DNA of 64,000 nt from Burkholderiales bacterium (GCA_035543335.1 DASZZH010000041.1:1-64000), one strand, 5' to 3'. Shown: positions 38,886 through 48,210, counted from the first letter of the stretch. Translations and numbers: made by a program. The notes: a model not told the origin generated them from the letters alone.

Positions 38886-38886
38886 T

Positions 38887-40842
38887 ATGATTTCAATGCA
38901 GACTTTATATCTCCTCGTGCCGCTAGCGCCGCTCGTTGGCAGCATCATCGCCGGACTGTTCGGCCGCGTCATCGGCCGCGCCGGGGCGCACTGGGTGACG
39001 ATTATCGGCGTCGCCATTTCCTTCGTGGCCTCGCTGAGCATTTATCAGGACGTCGAGCACGGGAATATCTTCAACGGGACTGTATACACCTGGCTCACTT
39101 CCGGCGGCACCTCGTTTGAAATCGGTTTCCTGATCGACAAACTCAGCGCGACCATGATGACGGTGGTGAGTTTTGTTTCGCTCATGGTGCATATCTACAC
39201 CATCGGCTACATGCGCGACGACCCCGGCTATCAGCGTTTTTTCAGCTATACCGCGCTGTTTACTTTTTCCATGCTAATGCTGGTGATGGCCAATAACTTC
39301 CTGCAGTTGTTTTTCGGCTGGGAAGCGGTGGGGCTGGTGTCGTATCTGCTCATCGGTTTCTGGTACACGCGCGAGAGCGCGATTTTCGCCGGCCTCAAAG
39401 CGTTCCTGGCGAATCGCGTCGGCGATTTCGGGTTCCTGCTTGGTGTTGCTTTGATACTCGCTTATTTCGGAACGCTCGATTACGTCACGGTGTTCAAGCA
39501 GGCGCCGCAGCTGGCCGGCCAAACTATCGAAATTATTCCCGACGAGCCGTGGCGGGTGATGACCCTGATATGCATCCTGCTGTTCGTCGGTGCCATGGGC
39601 AAATCGGCGCAGTTCCCGCTTCATGTGTGGCTGCCGGATTCGATGGAAGGCCCGACGCCGATTTCCGCGCTGATCCACGCCGCAACCATGGTGACCGCGG
39701 GCATTTTCATGGTGGCGCGCATGTCGCCGCTGTTCGAACTTTCGACAACCGCGCTGTCGGTGATGCTAGTGATAGGCAGCATCACTGCGCTGTTCATGGC
39801 GCTCCTGGGCCTGGTGCAGAACGACATCAAGCGCGTGGTGGCGTATTCCACGCTGTCGCAGCTGGGTTACATGACGGTGGGGCTGGGCGCTTCCGCCTAC
39901 GCTGCGAGCATTTTCCATCTGATGACACATGCGTTCTTCAAGGCGCTGCTGTTCCTCGCTGCGGGCTCGGTCATCATCGCCCTGCATCACGAGCAGGACA
40001 TGCGCAAGATGGGGGGCTTGAAGAAATACATGCCGATTACCTACTGGACCATGGTCGTCGGCTCGCTGGCGCTGGTCGGCATTCCGCCTTTTGCCGGATT
40101 TTTTTCCAAGGATGCCCTGATCGAAGCAGTGGGTGCCTCACACATCCCGGGTTCGGGTTTCGCTTATTTTGCCGTCATCCTCGGCGTGTTCATCACCGCG
40201 CTGTATTCGTTCCGCCTGCTGTTCATGACCTTCCACGGCGAGCCACGTATGGACGGGCATGCGTGCGAGCATCTGCACGAATCGCCCTGGGTGGTGTGGG
40301 TACCACTGGTGGCGCTGGCCGTTCCCTCGGTCTATACCGGCTGGACCTATATTGAACCAATGCTGTTCGGCGGGCATTTCGGAAGTGCCATTGTGGCGCT
40401 GCCCGAGCACGATGTTCTGGGACATTTGAAGGAACATTATCACGGTGCGCTCGCCTTTATTCTTCATGGCTTCACGGCCTTGCCGTTCTGGCTGGCGCTC
40501 GCCGGTATAGGCGTGGCGTATTACCTCTATATCCTGCGCACCGATTTGCCCGCGAAAATCGCCGAGCGCTTCAGCGCGATTTACACTCTGCTGGACAGGA
40601 AATACTACTTCGACGAGCTTTACCAATGGTTGTTTGCCGGCGGCGCGCGCGGCGTGGGCGGCGGTTTGTGGCAAGTCGGCGATGTCACGGTGATCGACGG
40701 TTTCTTCGTGAACGGCACGGCGAAAGTGGTGCGGCTGGCTTCCGGCGTGATTCGCCGCCTGCAATCGGGCTACATTTACCATTACGCCTTCACCATGATC
40801 ATCGGCATTTTCGTGCTCTTGATGTGGTTCGCGCGGCCCTGA
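38887..40842 (+). CDS. nuoL: NADH-quinone oxidoreductase subunit L
   Basis: NuoL (ND5-like) is the distal antiporter-like proton-pumping subunit with the long lateral helix. The 651-residue protein has about 16 transmembrane helices; FFGWEAVGLVSYLLIGFW holds the key Glu, and KSAQFPLHVWLPDSMEGPTP and FKALLFLAAGSVI are family signatures. The C-terminal region carries the lateral helix and last anchor. The ATG at 38887 directly follows the repeat, so the ribosome site would fall within the repeat arm. Confidence 0.97.
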   Translation: MISMQTLYLLVPLAPLVGSIIAGLFGRVIGRAGAHWVTIIGVAISFVASLSIYQDVEHGNIFNGTVYTWLTSGGTSFEIGFLIDKLSATMMTVVSFVSLMVHIYTIGYMRDDPGYQRFFSYTALFTFSMLMLVMANNFLQLFFGWEAVGLVSYLLIGFWYTRESAIFAGLKAFLANRVGDFGFLLGVALILAYFGTLDYVTVFKQAPQLAGQTIEIIPDEPWRVMTLICILLFVGAMGKSAQFPLHVWLPDSMEGPTPISALIHAATMVTAGIFMVARMSPLFELSTTALSVMLVIGSITALFMALLGLVQNDIKRVVAYSTLSQLGYMTVGLGASAYAASIFHLMTHAFFKALLFLAAGSVIIALHHEQDMRKMGGLKKYMPITYWTMVVGSLALVGIPPFAGFFSKDALIEAVGASHIPGSGFAYFAVILGVFITALYSFRLLFMTFHGEPRMDGHACEHLHESPWVVWVPLVALAVPSVYTGWTYIEPMLFGGHFGSAIVALPEHDVLGHLKEHYHGALAFILHGFTALPFWLALAGIGVAYYLYILRTDLPAKIAERFSAIYTLLDRKYYFDELYQWLFAGGARGVGGGLWQVGDVTVIDGFFVNGTAKVVRLASGVIRRLQSGYIYHYAFTMIIGIFVLLMWFARP

Positions 40843-40865
40843 TTAACCGGCAGAACGGACACTAG

Positions 40866-42350
40866 ATGCTATTAGGTTTCCCGCTGTTAAGCCTTGCCAT
40901 CTGGCTGCCGATTCTGTTCGGGCTCCTGGTGCTCGCCACCGGCGGCGACCGCAATGCGAATAGGGCCCGCTGGATTGCGTTCGCCGGCGCGCTTTTGGGT
41001 TTTCTCGTCACGCTTCCGCTCTATGCCAAATTCGATCTCACGGTAGCCGGCATGCAGTTTGTTGAACTGCATCCCTGGATCGCGCGCTTCAACGTGCATT
41101 ATCATCTTGGCGTGGATGGCATTTCGGTGCTGTTCATCCTCTTGAATAGCTTCATGACGCTGCTGGTCGTGATCTCCGCCTGGCGGGTGATCGAGAGCCG
41201 GGTCGCGCAATACCTGGCGGCGTTCCTCATCATAGCCGGGCTGGTGAATGGCGTGTTCTCCGCACTGGATGCGGTGCTGTTCTACGTGTTCTTCGAGGCG
41301 ATGCTGATTCCGATGTTCCTCATCATCGGCGTGTGGGGCGGGCCGAACCGGGTTTACGCGGCCATCAAGTTTTTTCTGTATACCTTGCTCGGCTCGCTGC
41401 TGATGCTGGTGGCGTTCATTTATCTCTACAACGCTTCCGGGGGCAGCTTTTCCATTCTTGACTATCACCAATTGCCGCTTTCGCTTACCGTGCAAATTCT
41501 GCTCTTCATTGCGTTTTTCCTGTCGTTCGCGGTGAAGGTGCCGATGTGGCCGGTGCACACCTGGCTGCCGGATGCGCACGTCGAAGCGCCGACCGGCGGC
41601 TCGGTGATTCTCGCCGCCATCCTGCTGAAAGTCGGCGGTTACGGCTTCCTGCGCTTTTCGCTGCCGATTGCGCCGGACGCCAGCCACTATCTTGCCGGTT
41701 TCGTGATTACGCTTTCGCTGATTGCCGTGGTGTACATCGGACTGGTGGCGCTGGTGCAGGCGGACTTAAAAAAACTCATCGCCTATTCCTCGGTTTCGCA
41801 CATGGGCTTTGTCACGCTGGGCATTTTCATCTTCAACGCCTATGGCGTGGAAGGCGCGCTGGTGCAGATGCTCTCGCACGGCTTCATCTCCGGCGCGCTG
41901 TTTTTGTGCGTCGGCGTGCTCTACGACCGCATGCATTCGCGCCTGATTGCCGACTACGGCGGGGTGGTGAACAAGATGCCGGTGTTTGCGTCTTTATTCA
42001 TGCTGTTCGCCATGGCCAACTCCGGGTTGCCGGCGACCAGCGGTTTCGTCGGCGAATTCATGGTCATCCTAGGTTCGCTCAAGGTCAATGTCTGGTATGC
42101 GGCGCTGGCCGCGACCACGCTGGTGTTCGGCGCCGCCTACACGCTGTGGATGTACCAGCGGGTGATGTTCGGCGCGGTGGCGAACCGCCATGTCGAGGCG
42201 CTTGCCGACATCGACTTGCGCGAGGCTTTGTTTCTGGGCTTATTGGCGCTGGCGGTGCTGGGGATGGGCGTTTATCCCAAGCCTTTCACTGAAGTGATGC
42301 ACGCCTCGGTGGGCAACCTGCTCGCGCACGTGGCGCAGAGCAAGTTATGA
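40866..42350 (+). CDS. nuoM: NADH-quinone oxidoreductase subunit M
   Basis: NuoM (ND4-like) is the middle antiporter-like pump. The 494-residue protein has about 14 transmembrane helices; YVFFEAMLIPMFLIIGVWGG contains the essential Glu. KVPMWPVHTWLPDAHVEAPT and LIAYSSVSHMGFVTLGIF are family signatures. It lies 23 bases after nuoL. Confidence 0.97.
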   Translation: MLLGFPLLSLAIWLPILFGLLVLATGGDRNANRARWIAFAGALLGFLVTLPLYAKFDLTVAGMQFVELHPWIARFNVHYHLGVDGISVLFILLNSFMTLLVVISAWRVIESRVAQYLAAFLIIAGLVNGVFSALDAVLFYVFFEAMLIPMFLIIGVWGGPNRVYAAIKFFLYTLLGSLLMLVAFIYLYNASGGSFSILDYHQLPLSLTVQILLFIAFFLSFAVKVPMWPVHTWLPDAHVEAPTGGSVILAAILLKVGGYGFLRFSLPIAPDASHYLAGFVITLSLIAVVYIGLVALVQADLKKLIAYSSVSHMGFVTLGIFIFNAYGVEGALVQMLSHGFISGALFLCVGVLYDRMHSRLIADYGGVVNKMPVFASLFMLFAMANSGLPATSGFVGEFMVILGSLKVNVWYAALAATTLVFGAAYTLWMYQRVMFGAVANRHVEALADIDLREALFLGLLALAVLGMGVYPKPFTEVMHASVGNLLAHVAQSKL

Positions 42351-42361
42351 ATTTGGGTTCA

Positions 42362-42455
42362 TTAACCGCAGAGAACGCTGAGAGCGCGGAGAAATTCTTG
42401 TATGTTTTTTTGAATTTGCGTTGTTTTCCTCTGCGCCCTCTGCGGTGAAAGGTTT
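42362..42455. repeat. Word-repeat inverted repeat between nuoM and nuoN
   Basis: Left arm 42362-42397 (ACCGCAGAGAACGCTGAGAG and following) pairs with a shorter right arm 42428-42455 (CTCTGCGCCCTCTGCGGTGA). It uses the same word family as the nuoI-nuoJ repeat. The right arm ends 3 bases before the nuoN ATG. Confidence 0.85.
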
Positions 42456-42458
42456 AGT

Positions 42459-43904
42459 ATGAATTTTGTTGTGCCTGATCTGACGCCCGCCTACCCGGAG
42501 ATATTTCTCCTGGCGATGGTATCGCTGATTCTGGTGATTGACCTCTGCCTCAGCGACGAGCGGCGTTTCATCACTTATCATTTGACGCAGCTCACCCTGT
42601 TAGGCTGCGCCGTGGCCACGGTTGCCGTGAGCGAGCCGGGTATCCGTTACAGCTTCAGCCGCATGTTTGTCGCCGATAACCTGGCCGACGTGCTCAAGAT
42701 CATGGTGTATATATCGGTGTGTGTAATGCTTATCTATTCGCGCACCTACATTTATTTGCGCGGCTTGTTCCGCGGCGAGTTTTTCGCGCTGGTCCTGTTT
42801 GCCATGCTGGGGATGATGGTGATGATTTCCGCCAACCATTTCCTCACTCTGTATCTGGGGCTGGAGCTGTTGTCTCTTAGCCTGTATGCGATGGTGGCGC
42901 TGCAGCGCGATTCGGCCACGGCGACCGAGGCGGCGATGAAGTATTTTGTGCTGGGCGCGCTCGCTTCCGGCCTGCTGCTCTACGGCATGTCCATGCTTTA
43001 CGGCGCGACCGGCTCGCTGGAAATCACCCAGGTGGCGAAAGCGATACATGCGGGCGTGCCGCAGAAGACGGTGCTGGTGTTCGGACTGGTGTTCGTCGTC
43101 GCCGGCCTGGGCTTCAAGCTGGGCGCCGTGCCGTTCCACATGTGGGTACCCGACGTCTATCACGGCGCGCCGACTGCGATTACGCTTTTCATTGGTTCCG
43201 CGCCCAAGCTCGCCGCGTTCGCCTTCGCGATGCGCCTGCTGGTGATCGGCTTGCAGGGACTGGTCGTGGACTGGCAGGGGATGCTGATTATCCTCGCCGT
43301 GCTGTCAATGGCGATTGGCAACGTGACGGCGATTGCGCAAAGCAATCTCAAGCGCATGCTCGCCTATTCCACCATTTCGCACATGGGCTTCATGCTGCTG
43401 GGGATTTTAAGCGGCAGCCTCAACGGCTACAGTTCCGCGATGTTCTACATGCTGGTCTATGTGTTGATGAGCCTGGGCTCTTTCGGCATGATTCTGCAGC
43501 TCTCCCGCGAAGGCTTCGAGGCGGAAAACCTCGACGACTTCAAGGGGTTGAATGCGCGCAATCCGTGGTATGCATTGATGATGCTGCTCCTGATGTTCTC
43601 CATGGCCGGCGTGCCGCCGACCGTCGGCTTTTTCGCCAAGCTGTCGGTGTTCGAAGCGGCGCTGGAAGCGGGCTATGTATGGCTGGTGGTGATGGCGGCG
43701 CTGTTTACCTTGATCGGCGCGTTTTATTACCTGCGCATCGTCAAGCTCATGTATTTCGACGATCCGGTGGATCAGGCGCCGATCCTGCCGCAGCCGGACG
43801 CGCGCCTGCTCATCAGCGCCAACGGGCTCGCCATGCTGGTGCTCGGCGTGCTGCCGCAACCGCTCATGGCGTTGTGCGTGAATTCGATTGCCCGCTCGCT
43901 GTGA
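42459..43904 (+). CDS. nuoN: NADH-quinone oxidoreductase subunit N
   Basis: NuoN (ND2-like) is the proximal antiporter-like pump. The 481-residue protein has about 14 transmembrane helices; [37 protein letters not shown] and [19 protein letters not shown] are the family signatures. It ends the 14-gene operon and is followed without a gap by the DUF2818 gene. Confidence 0.97.
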   Translation: MNFVVPDLTPAYPEIFLLAMVSLILVIDLCLSDERRFITYHLTQLTLLGCAVATVAVSEPGIRYSFSRMFVADNLADVLKIMVYISVCVMLIYSRTYIYLRGLFRGEFFALVLFAMLGMMVMISANHFLTLYLGLELLSLSLYAMVALQRDSATATEAAMKYFVLGALASGLLLYGMSMLYGATGSLEITQVAKAIHAGVPQKTVLVFGLVFVVAGLGFKLGAVPFHMWVPDVYHGAPTAITLFIGSAPKLAAFAFAMRLLVIGLQGLVVDWQGMLIILAVLSMAIGNVTAIAQSNLKRMLAYSTISHMGFMLLGILSGSLNGYSSAMFYMLVYVLMSLGSFGMILQLSREGFEAENLDDFKGLNARNPWYALMMLLLMFSMAGVPPTVGFFAKLSVFEAALEAGYVWLVVMAALFTLIGAFYYLRIVKLMYFDDPVDQAPILPQPDARLLISANGLAMLVLGVLPQPLMALCVNSIARSL

Positions 43905-43912
43905 ATGCAGGC

Positions 43913-44200
43913 ATGGTTTTTCTCCTGCTCCTGGTTTTCATCGCCGCCAACCTGCCTTTTTTCAGCGAGCGCCTCCTGTTTGTCATCCGCCCAAAATCCG
44001 GCGTAAAGAATTTCGGCTGGCGGCTGCTCGAAGTTTTATTGCTATATTTAATTGTCGGTGGCGTGGGTTATCTTCTGGAAGCCAGGGCCGGCAATGTGCA
44101 TGAACAAAGCTGGGAGTTTTACGCCATTACCCTGTGCCTGTTCCTGGTTTTTGCTTACCCCGGTTTCGTTTATCGTTATTTGTGGCGAAAACATTCATGA
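43913..44200 (+). CDS. DUF2818 family membrane protein
   Basis: A 95-residue protein with transmembrane helices at about residues 1-17, 38-56 and 66-86, and FIAANLPFFSERLLF near the start, typical of DUF2818. The family regularly follows nuoN in betaproteobacteria, which suggests a link to complex I assembly or to the membrane; function is unproven. I chose the ATG at 43913; a GTG at 43901 overlaps the nuoN stop. The longer open frame upstream to 43142 is an alternative-frame reading of nuoN. Confidence 0.8.
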   Translation: MVFLLLLVFIAANLPFFSERLLFVIRPKSGVKNFGWRLLEVLLLYLIVGGVGYLLEARAGNVHEQSWEFYAITLCLFLVFAYPGFVYRYLWRKHS

Positions 44201-44766
44201 AAAAGACTTACCCGAAGCAGGAACCCGATTTCAGTGAAACCGGACTTTCATCGAAAACGGTTCATCACGGCAGCTTTTTCGAACTAAGGGAAGACCGGGT
44301 GCGCTTGCCGGATGGGAAGGAAGCGGTGCGCGAGTACCTGATCCACCCCGGCGCCGTGGTGATCATCCCGGTGCTGGATAACGGCGATCTGGTGATCGAG
44401 TGGCAATACCGTTATGCGCTGCGGCAGCATTTTTACGAGTTGCCCGCAGGCAAGCTCGATCCCGGCGAAGACCCGCTGCAATGCGCCAAGCGCGAGCTGC
44501 TGGAAGAGACCGGTTATGTCGCGCAACGCTGGCAATGCCTCGGGGTCGCCTACCCCTGCGTCGGCTATTCCAACGAGAAGCAGTTATTTTACCTCGCCCA
44601 GGGCTTGAGCCAGCGGGAACGTCAGCTCGATGATGGGGAGTTTCTGGAAGTGCTGACGCTGGATTTGGCGACTCTGCTGGCCTGGGTGAAAGAAGGCAAG
44701 ATCACCGATGGCAAGACTCTCAACGGCTTGTTCTGGTTTGATCGGTTGCACAGAGGAGCGATATAA
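44197..44766 (+). CDS. nudF: ADP-ribose pyrophosphatase, NUDIX family (NudF type)
   Basis: NudF-type enzymes cleave ADP-ribose to AMP and ribose-5-phosphate. The 189-residue protein has the Nudix box with pattern GX5EX7REUXEEXGU: the conserved run is GEDPLQCAKRELLEETGYVA near residue 90. The preceding FYELPAGKLDPGED is the usual lead-in. The ATG at 44197 overlaps the DUF2818 stop (ATGA), so it is coupled to the nuo tail, a common betaproteobacterial order. Confidence 0.9.
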   Translation: MKKTYPKQEPDFSETGLSSKTVHHGSFFELREDRVRLPDGKEAVREYLIHPGAVVIIPVLDNGDLVIEWQYRYALRQHFYELPAGKLDPGEDPLQCAKRELLEETGYVAQRWQCLGVAYPCVGYSNEKQLFYLAQGLSQRERQLDDGEFLEVLTLDLATLLAWVKEGKITDGKTLNGLFWFDRLHRGAI

Positions 44767-44793
44767 CACCCTTCTTTTGAGTAGGCGGTCGGG

Positions 44794-46731
44794 CTAGGCG
44801 ACGCTGGGTTGCTGATCCAGCTCGGAGACAGGCGGCTGTATCAGTGGCAGGGGGTGCTGGAACAAGTAGCCTTGCCCGTATTGCGTGCCCATCTCGATCA
44901 AGGTGTCCAGCACTTCCTTGTTTTCCACCCATTCGGCGATGACCTGTTTGTGCAGGCCCTTGGCCACGTCGTTCAGCGCCTTCACGAAAATGCGGTTGGA
45001 TTCATCGTGAACCAGGTCGCGCACGAAATTGCCGTCTATCTTCAGGTAATCCACGTCGAATTTCTTGACGTAGTAGAAGGAGCTGAAGCCCGAGCCGAAA
45101 TCATCCAGCGCGAAGCGGCAGCCCATTTCCTTGAGCTCGCGGATGAAGGACACCGTGACGTCAATTTCCGACATCGCCGCAGTTTCGGTGATCTCGAACA
45201 CCAGCTGGCTGGGGACAATGTCGTTGGCCCCGAGCATGTGCTGGAAACGCCTGACCCAGCGCGGATCGGAAATGCTGGCGCGGGACAGGTTGACGAAATA
45301 ACGCCGCTTTTGTTCCTTTTCGGGATTGGTTTGCAGGTAGTGAATGAGTTTTTTCACCACCAGCATGTCGATTTCCTGGATCACCCCGATGGATTCCGCG
45401 ATTTCAATGAAGTCGCCGGGGAGGATGATTTTGCCCTGCTCGTCTTGCATTCGCAACAGGATTTCCTGGTGCATGAGTTTCCGGTCGGTCAGGCGCACTA
45501 CCGGCTGGGAGTAGAGCAACAGGCGGTCTTCGTCCAGCGCATCGCGCAGTTTCTTCGCCCAGTGCACGCGCTTGTGCGTGCTGCGTAGGCTCTTCGTGTC
45601 CTGGTCGAACAGGGCGTAGCCGTTGCGGCCGTGGTCCTTGGCCTGGTACATGGCGATGTCCACGTTGGAAAGCAGACTGGCGACATCGTTGCCGTGGAAC
45701 GGATAGAGCGCAATGCCGATCGAGGCGGTCATGTTGGTTACATGCTGCTTGCCGCCATGCACGAACCGGTAGTAACGCACGGATTCTAGTGCTTTTTCCG
45801 CCACACCGACGGCTGCCTTGCGTAAGGCGGCGGGCAGGTGAATCGCAAACTCATCGCCGCCGATGCGAAACAATTGGCCATCAAACTCGTTCATCACTTC
45901 GCGCAACGCTCCGCTGATGCCGCCAATCATCTGGTCGCCGGCGTGGTGCCCGAAGTTGTCGTTCACATATTTGAAGTTGTCGATATCGAGAAACAACAGC
46001 GCGCCGACCTGTCCCGACTGGATCGCGGCTTCCAGCGTTTGCTGCAGGCAGGCGCGGTTGGGAAGATCGGTGAGCATGTCGTGTTGCGACATGTGCTGAA
46101 TACGCAGCGCGGCGAGATGCTGCTCGGTGATGTCGCGCGCCGTGCCGCGAATGCCGATGATGCGTCCCTCTTCGTCATGAAACAGCCGGGCGTTGATGCC
46201 GATCCAGCGATCGTCACCAGAAGTGGTAATCAGGTGCGTGATGTAATTCTTGACCTCGTTGTGACGCTTGAGCGTGGCCAAGAAGCGCCGGTTGGAAACC
46301 TGCGACGGCCGCGCCTCGAAATCAAAGAAGCAGCGGCCCAGCAGCGCTTCGGGATTGAGCCCGAAAACCTCCAGGGCGGCGTTGTTGAGGTAGGTGAAGC
46401 GGCCCAGGGCGTCGGTCGCCCAAATCAGGTCGTGCGAGGTTTCCACCAGGTCGCGGTAACGGCTTTCGCTTTCCAGCAACAACTGGATGATGCGGTGCTT
46501 TTCGCGCAGCGTTTTCTTCACCGCCGCGAGTTCACCCGATTGCCTGTCGGAAACATGGGCGACCGCCGAAGCGGAGGCGAGGCGGTCGATCAGCTCGCGT
46601 GAATAACGCCGATGCCCCCCGTGGCTGCGATGCGCGACCAGCACCCCCAGCGCGTCCCAGCGGCGCAGCTTCTGAATCGGGATGCCCAGATTGGCTGAGA
46701 CTTCCTGAATGGTGTAGTCATTCCCCGCCAT
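44794..46731 (-). CDS. MerR-like HTH, PAS, GGDEF and EAL protein, candidate DSF receptor
   Basis: A predicted cyclic-di-GMP enzyme of 645 residues. Domains in order: a MerR-type helix-turn-helix (YTIQEVSANLGIPIQKLRRW, then GGHRRYSRELIDRL), a PAS domain (about 90-205; SRYRDLVETSHDLIW), a GGDEF cyclase with intact motif in FRIGGDEFAIHL near 291, and an EAL phosphodiesterase domain. The EAL motif reads MHQEILLRM, and the usual AEGVE reads AEWVE; DDFGSGFSSF and LKIDGNFV are kept. There is no RxxD inhibitory site before GGDEF. Start at 46731 follows GGGGAG; earlier ATGs lie at 46734 and 46749. Downstream of the rpfF-like gene on the same strand, it resembles RpfR except that the N-terminal domain is MerR-like. 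Confidence 0.85.
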   Translation of the reverse strand: MAGNDYTIQEVSANLGIPIQKLRRWDALGVLVAHRSHGGHRRYSRELIDRLASASAVAHVSDRQSGELAAVKKTLREKHRIIQLLLESESRYRDLVETSHDLIWATDALGRFTYLNNAALEVFGLNPEALLGRCFFDFEARPSQVSNRRFLATLKRHNEVKNYITHLITTSGDDRWIGINARLFHDEEGRIIGIRGTARDITEQHLAALRIQHMSQHDMLTDLPNRACLQQTLEAAIQSGQVGALLFLDIDNFKYVNDNFGHHAGDQMIGGISGALREVMNEFDGQLFRIGGDEFAIHLPAALRKAAVGVAEKALESVRYYRFVHGGKQHVTNMTASIGIALYPFHGNDVASLLSNVDIAMYQAKDHGRNGYALFDQDTKSLRSTHKRVHWAKKLRDALDEDRLLLYSQPVVRLTDRKLMHQEILLRMQDEQGKIILPGDFIEIAESIGVIQEIDMLVVKKLIHYLQTNPEKEQKRRYFVNLSRASISDPRWVRRFQHMLGANDIVPSQLVFEITETAAMSEIDVTVSFIRELKEMGCRFALDDFGSGFSSFYYVKKFDVDYLKIDGNFVRDLVHDESNRIFVKALNDVAKGLHKQVIAEWVENKEVLDTLIEMGTQYGQGYLFQHPLPLIQPPVSELDQQPSVA

Positions 46732-46755
46732 CATGCTCCCCTTGTCCATAACGAA

Positions 46756-47247
46756 GGAACCTCTGATTAAGTCCCACGCGGTTGCGACGGCGGCTTTCCG
46801 AGGTAGCGCCGCCGCAGGCGGAGCCTCGGACTTGCGACCCGGAGGCGGCGCTGCGCTCGCTCCCCTGCGCGCTTACGAGGCGCGACGGTACGCGAGCGCA
46901 CACGCAAAGCGAGGCGCAGCCAATGGCCAGGCCCCCTTGGCAAGCCGAGTGACAAAGCAGACCGCCCGGATAAGCGCCCCGGACTCGGTCTCGCGCAGCG
47001 TGGCGCGGGTAGGGGCGCAAGTTGCCGCAGTAAACACCCTCAAACGGGGCGCTCGTGTTGCCACTCCCGCACACAAGCCTTCAGCTACCGGGTTGCGGCA
47101 ACCGTCCCTCCGGGTTGCGGTAAAATGCGGCGTCTGCATCGTTGCGCTCCTCGGTGTCGTACTTCGAGTACTACCTTCGTCGTGCGCCTTGCATCCATCC
47201 GCATTTTGCCAGCAACGCAATTCGCGATGGACTTAATCAGAGGTTCC
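46756..47247 (-). repeat. Dispersed element with 19-bp terminal inverted repeats, copy 2
   Basis: 492 bases bounded by perfect 19-base inverted repeats GGAACCTCTGATTAAGTCC (46756-46774) and its complement (47229-47247). Read on the minus strand, both ends match copy 1 (22973-23248): GCAACGATGCAGACGCC, GCAACCCGGAGGGACGG and CTCGGCTTGCCAAGGGGG recur. It is about 215 bases longer in the middle. No transposase is encoded. It fills the gap between the rpfF-like gene and the MerR-PAS-GGDEF-EAL gene, so any promoter or read-through for the latter must cross it. Confidence 0.85.
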
Positions 47248-47286
47248 ATGCCCGCGGGAAGGCGTTTTCCGCTGGCGCGACGGTGC

Positions 47287-48210
47287 TTAATGGATCTGCT
47301 GCGAGTCGCCGATGCCGTTTTGCCGCGACACCAGGCGCTGCATCAACTTAAGATCGCGCAGGTTAAGCCGCAACGCGCTGTCCACCCACAGCTCGACGAT
47401 ATCCAGCAGCTCGGCGTAGTCGATCTGGTCTATCCGCCGCCGTACCCGGGACAGGGCGGTGAAACCGTTGTGGGTTTTCTGCCGGCGCTTGATGAACGCC
47501 GCGATTTCGGCTTCGCCCTGGCCGTCCTCCGCAACAACATCCACCACGCCCAGCGCCAGCATATCATCAGCGCTGTAGATTTTACCACTGGAGATGAGCT
47601 CCTCGGTCACTTTCTGGCCGACCCGCCGCTTGAGGAAAGAATAGGCCCCCATGCCGGGGAACAGGTTGAACAAGATTTCCGGGAAGCCGAAGCGCGCTTT
47701 TTTCTCGGCGACGATTACGTCGCTGGAAAGCGCCGCTTCAAAGCCGCCCCCCAGGCATTCACCCTGCACCAGCGAAATGGTGGTGGCGTGCAGATCATGG
47801 CCCATGTAGTTGCGGTAAAGTACTTCGACGCAGGCGCGTCCGTAATTCAACAGGCCCTCGCGGTCGCGCGTCTCGATCAGTTGCTTGAATAAATCGAGGT
47901 CACCGCCCAGATTGAAAACGCCGGGCGTGCCGGAGGCGAGCACCACGTATTCCACCGGGGATTCTTCGGGCCCGCCCTGGATGGCCCCGCCGCGCTGCGC
48001 CAGAAAGTCGTAATAACGCTTGATCCCATCCAGCAAGCGCGGGTTGAAGCACGGTCGCGGTTCAGGGTTCCAGCGCGACCACATGGCGTGCTGCTCCTTA
48101 TCAAAGTGAACGTGAAGCTGTGGTGAAAAGGACAGATCTATGCCTTCAAGAGCCGGCTGATCGATAAAGTCGGGGACCTGCAACATAGCGTGAGGGACAT
48201 TCATATCCAT
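47287..48210 (-). CDS. rpfF: RpfF-like DSF synthase (crotonase family)
   Basis: RpfF makes cis-2-unsaturated fatty acid signals (DSF, BDSF) by dehydrating 3-hydroxyacyl-ACP and hydrolysing the thioester. The 307-residue product keeps the oxyanion-hole region FNLGGDLDLF near 99. It has the two catalytic glutamates: E158 in ECLGGGFEAAL and E178 in GFPEILFNLFPGMGAYSF. Their 20-residue spacing is the same as in Xanthomonas RpfF (E141, E161). The long N-terminus and C-terminal IVELWVDSALRL with LKLMQRLV also fit RpfF rather than ordinary enoyl-CoA hydratases. GGAG precedes the ATG. Confidence 0.85.
   Translation of the reverse strand: MDMNVPHAMLQVPDFIDQPALEGIDLSFSPQLHVHFDKEQHAMWSRWNPEPRPCFNPRLLDGIKRYYDFLAQRGGAIQGGPEESPVEYVVLASGTPGVFNLGGDLDLFKQLIETRDREGLLNYGRACVEVLYRNYMGHDLHATTISLVQGECLGGGFEAALSSDVIVAEKKARFGFPEILFNLFPGMGAYSFLKRRVGQKVTEELISSGKIYSADDMLALGVVDVVAEDGQGEAEIAAFIKRRQKTHNGFTALSRVRRRIDQIDYAELLDIVELWVDSALRLNLRDLKLMQRLVSRQNGIGDSQQIH

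Noticed and set aside
17615-42455. CRISPR array explanation for the tandem words at gene junctions
   Set aside because: The words are 7-10 bases with no spacers, each site uses a different word, and no cas genes are present.
43142-43912. Long N-terminal part of the frame that ends with the DUF2818 protein
   Set aside because: These codons overlap nuoN in a shifted frame. Only the last 95 residues, after nuoN, resemble a real protein.
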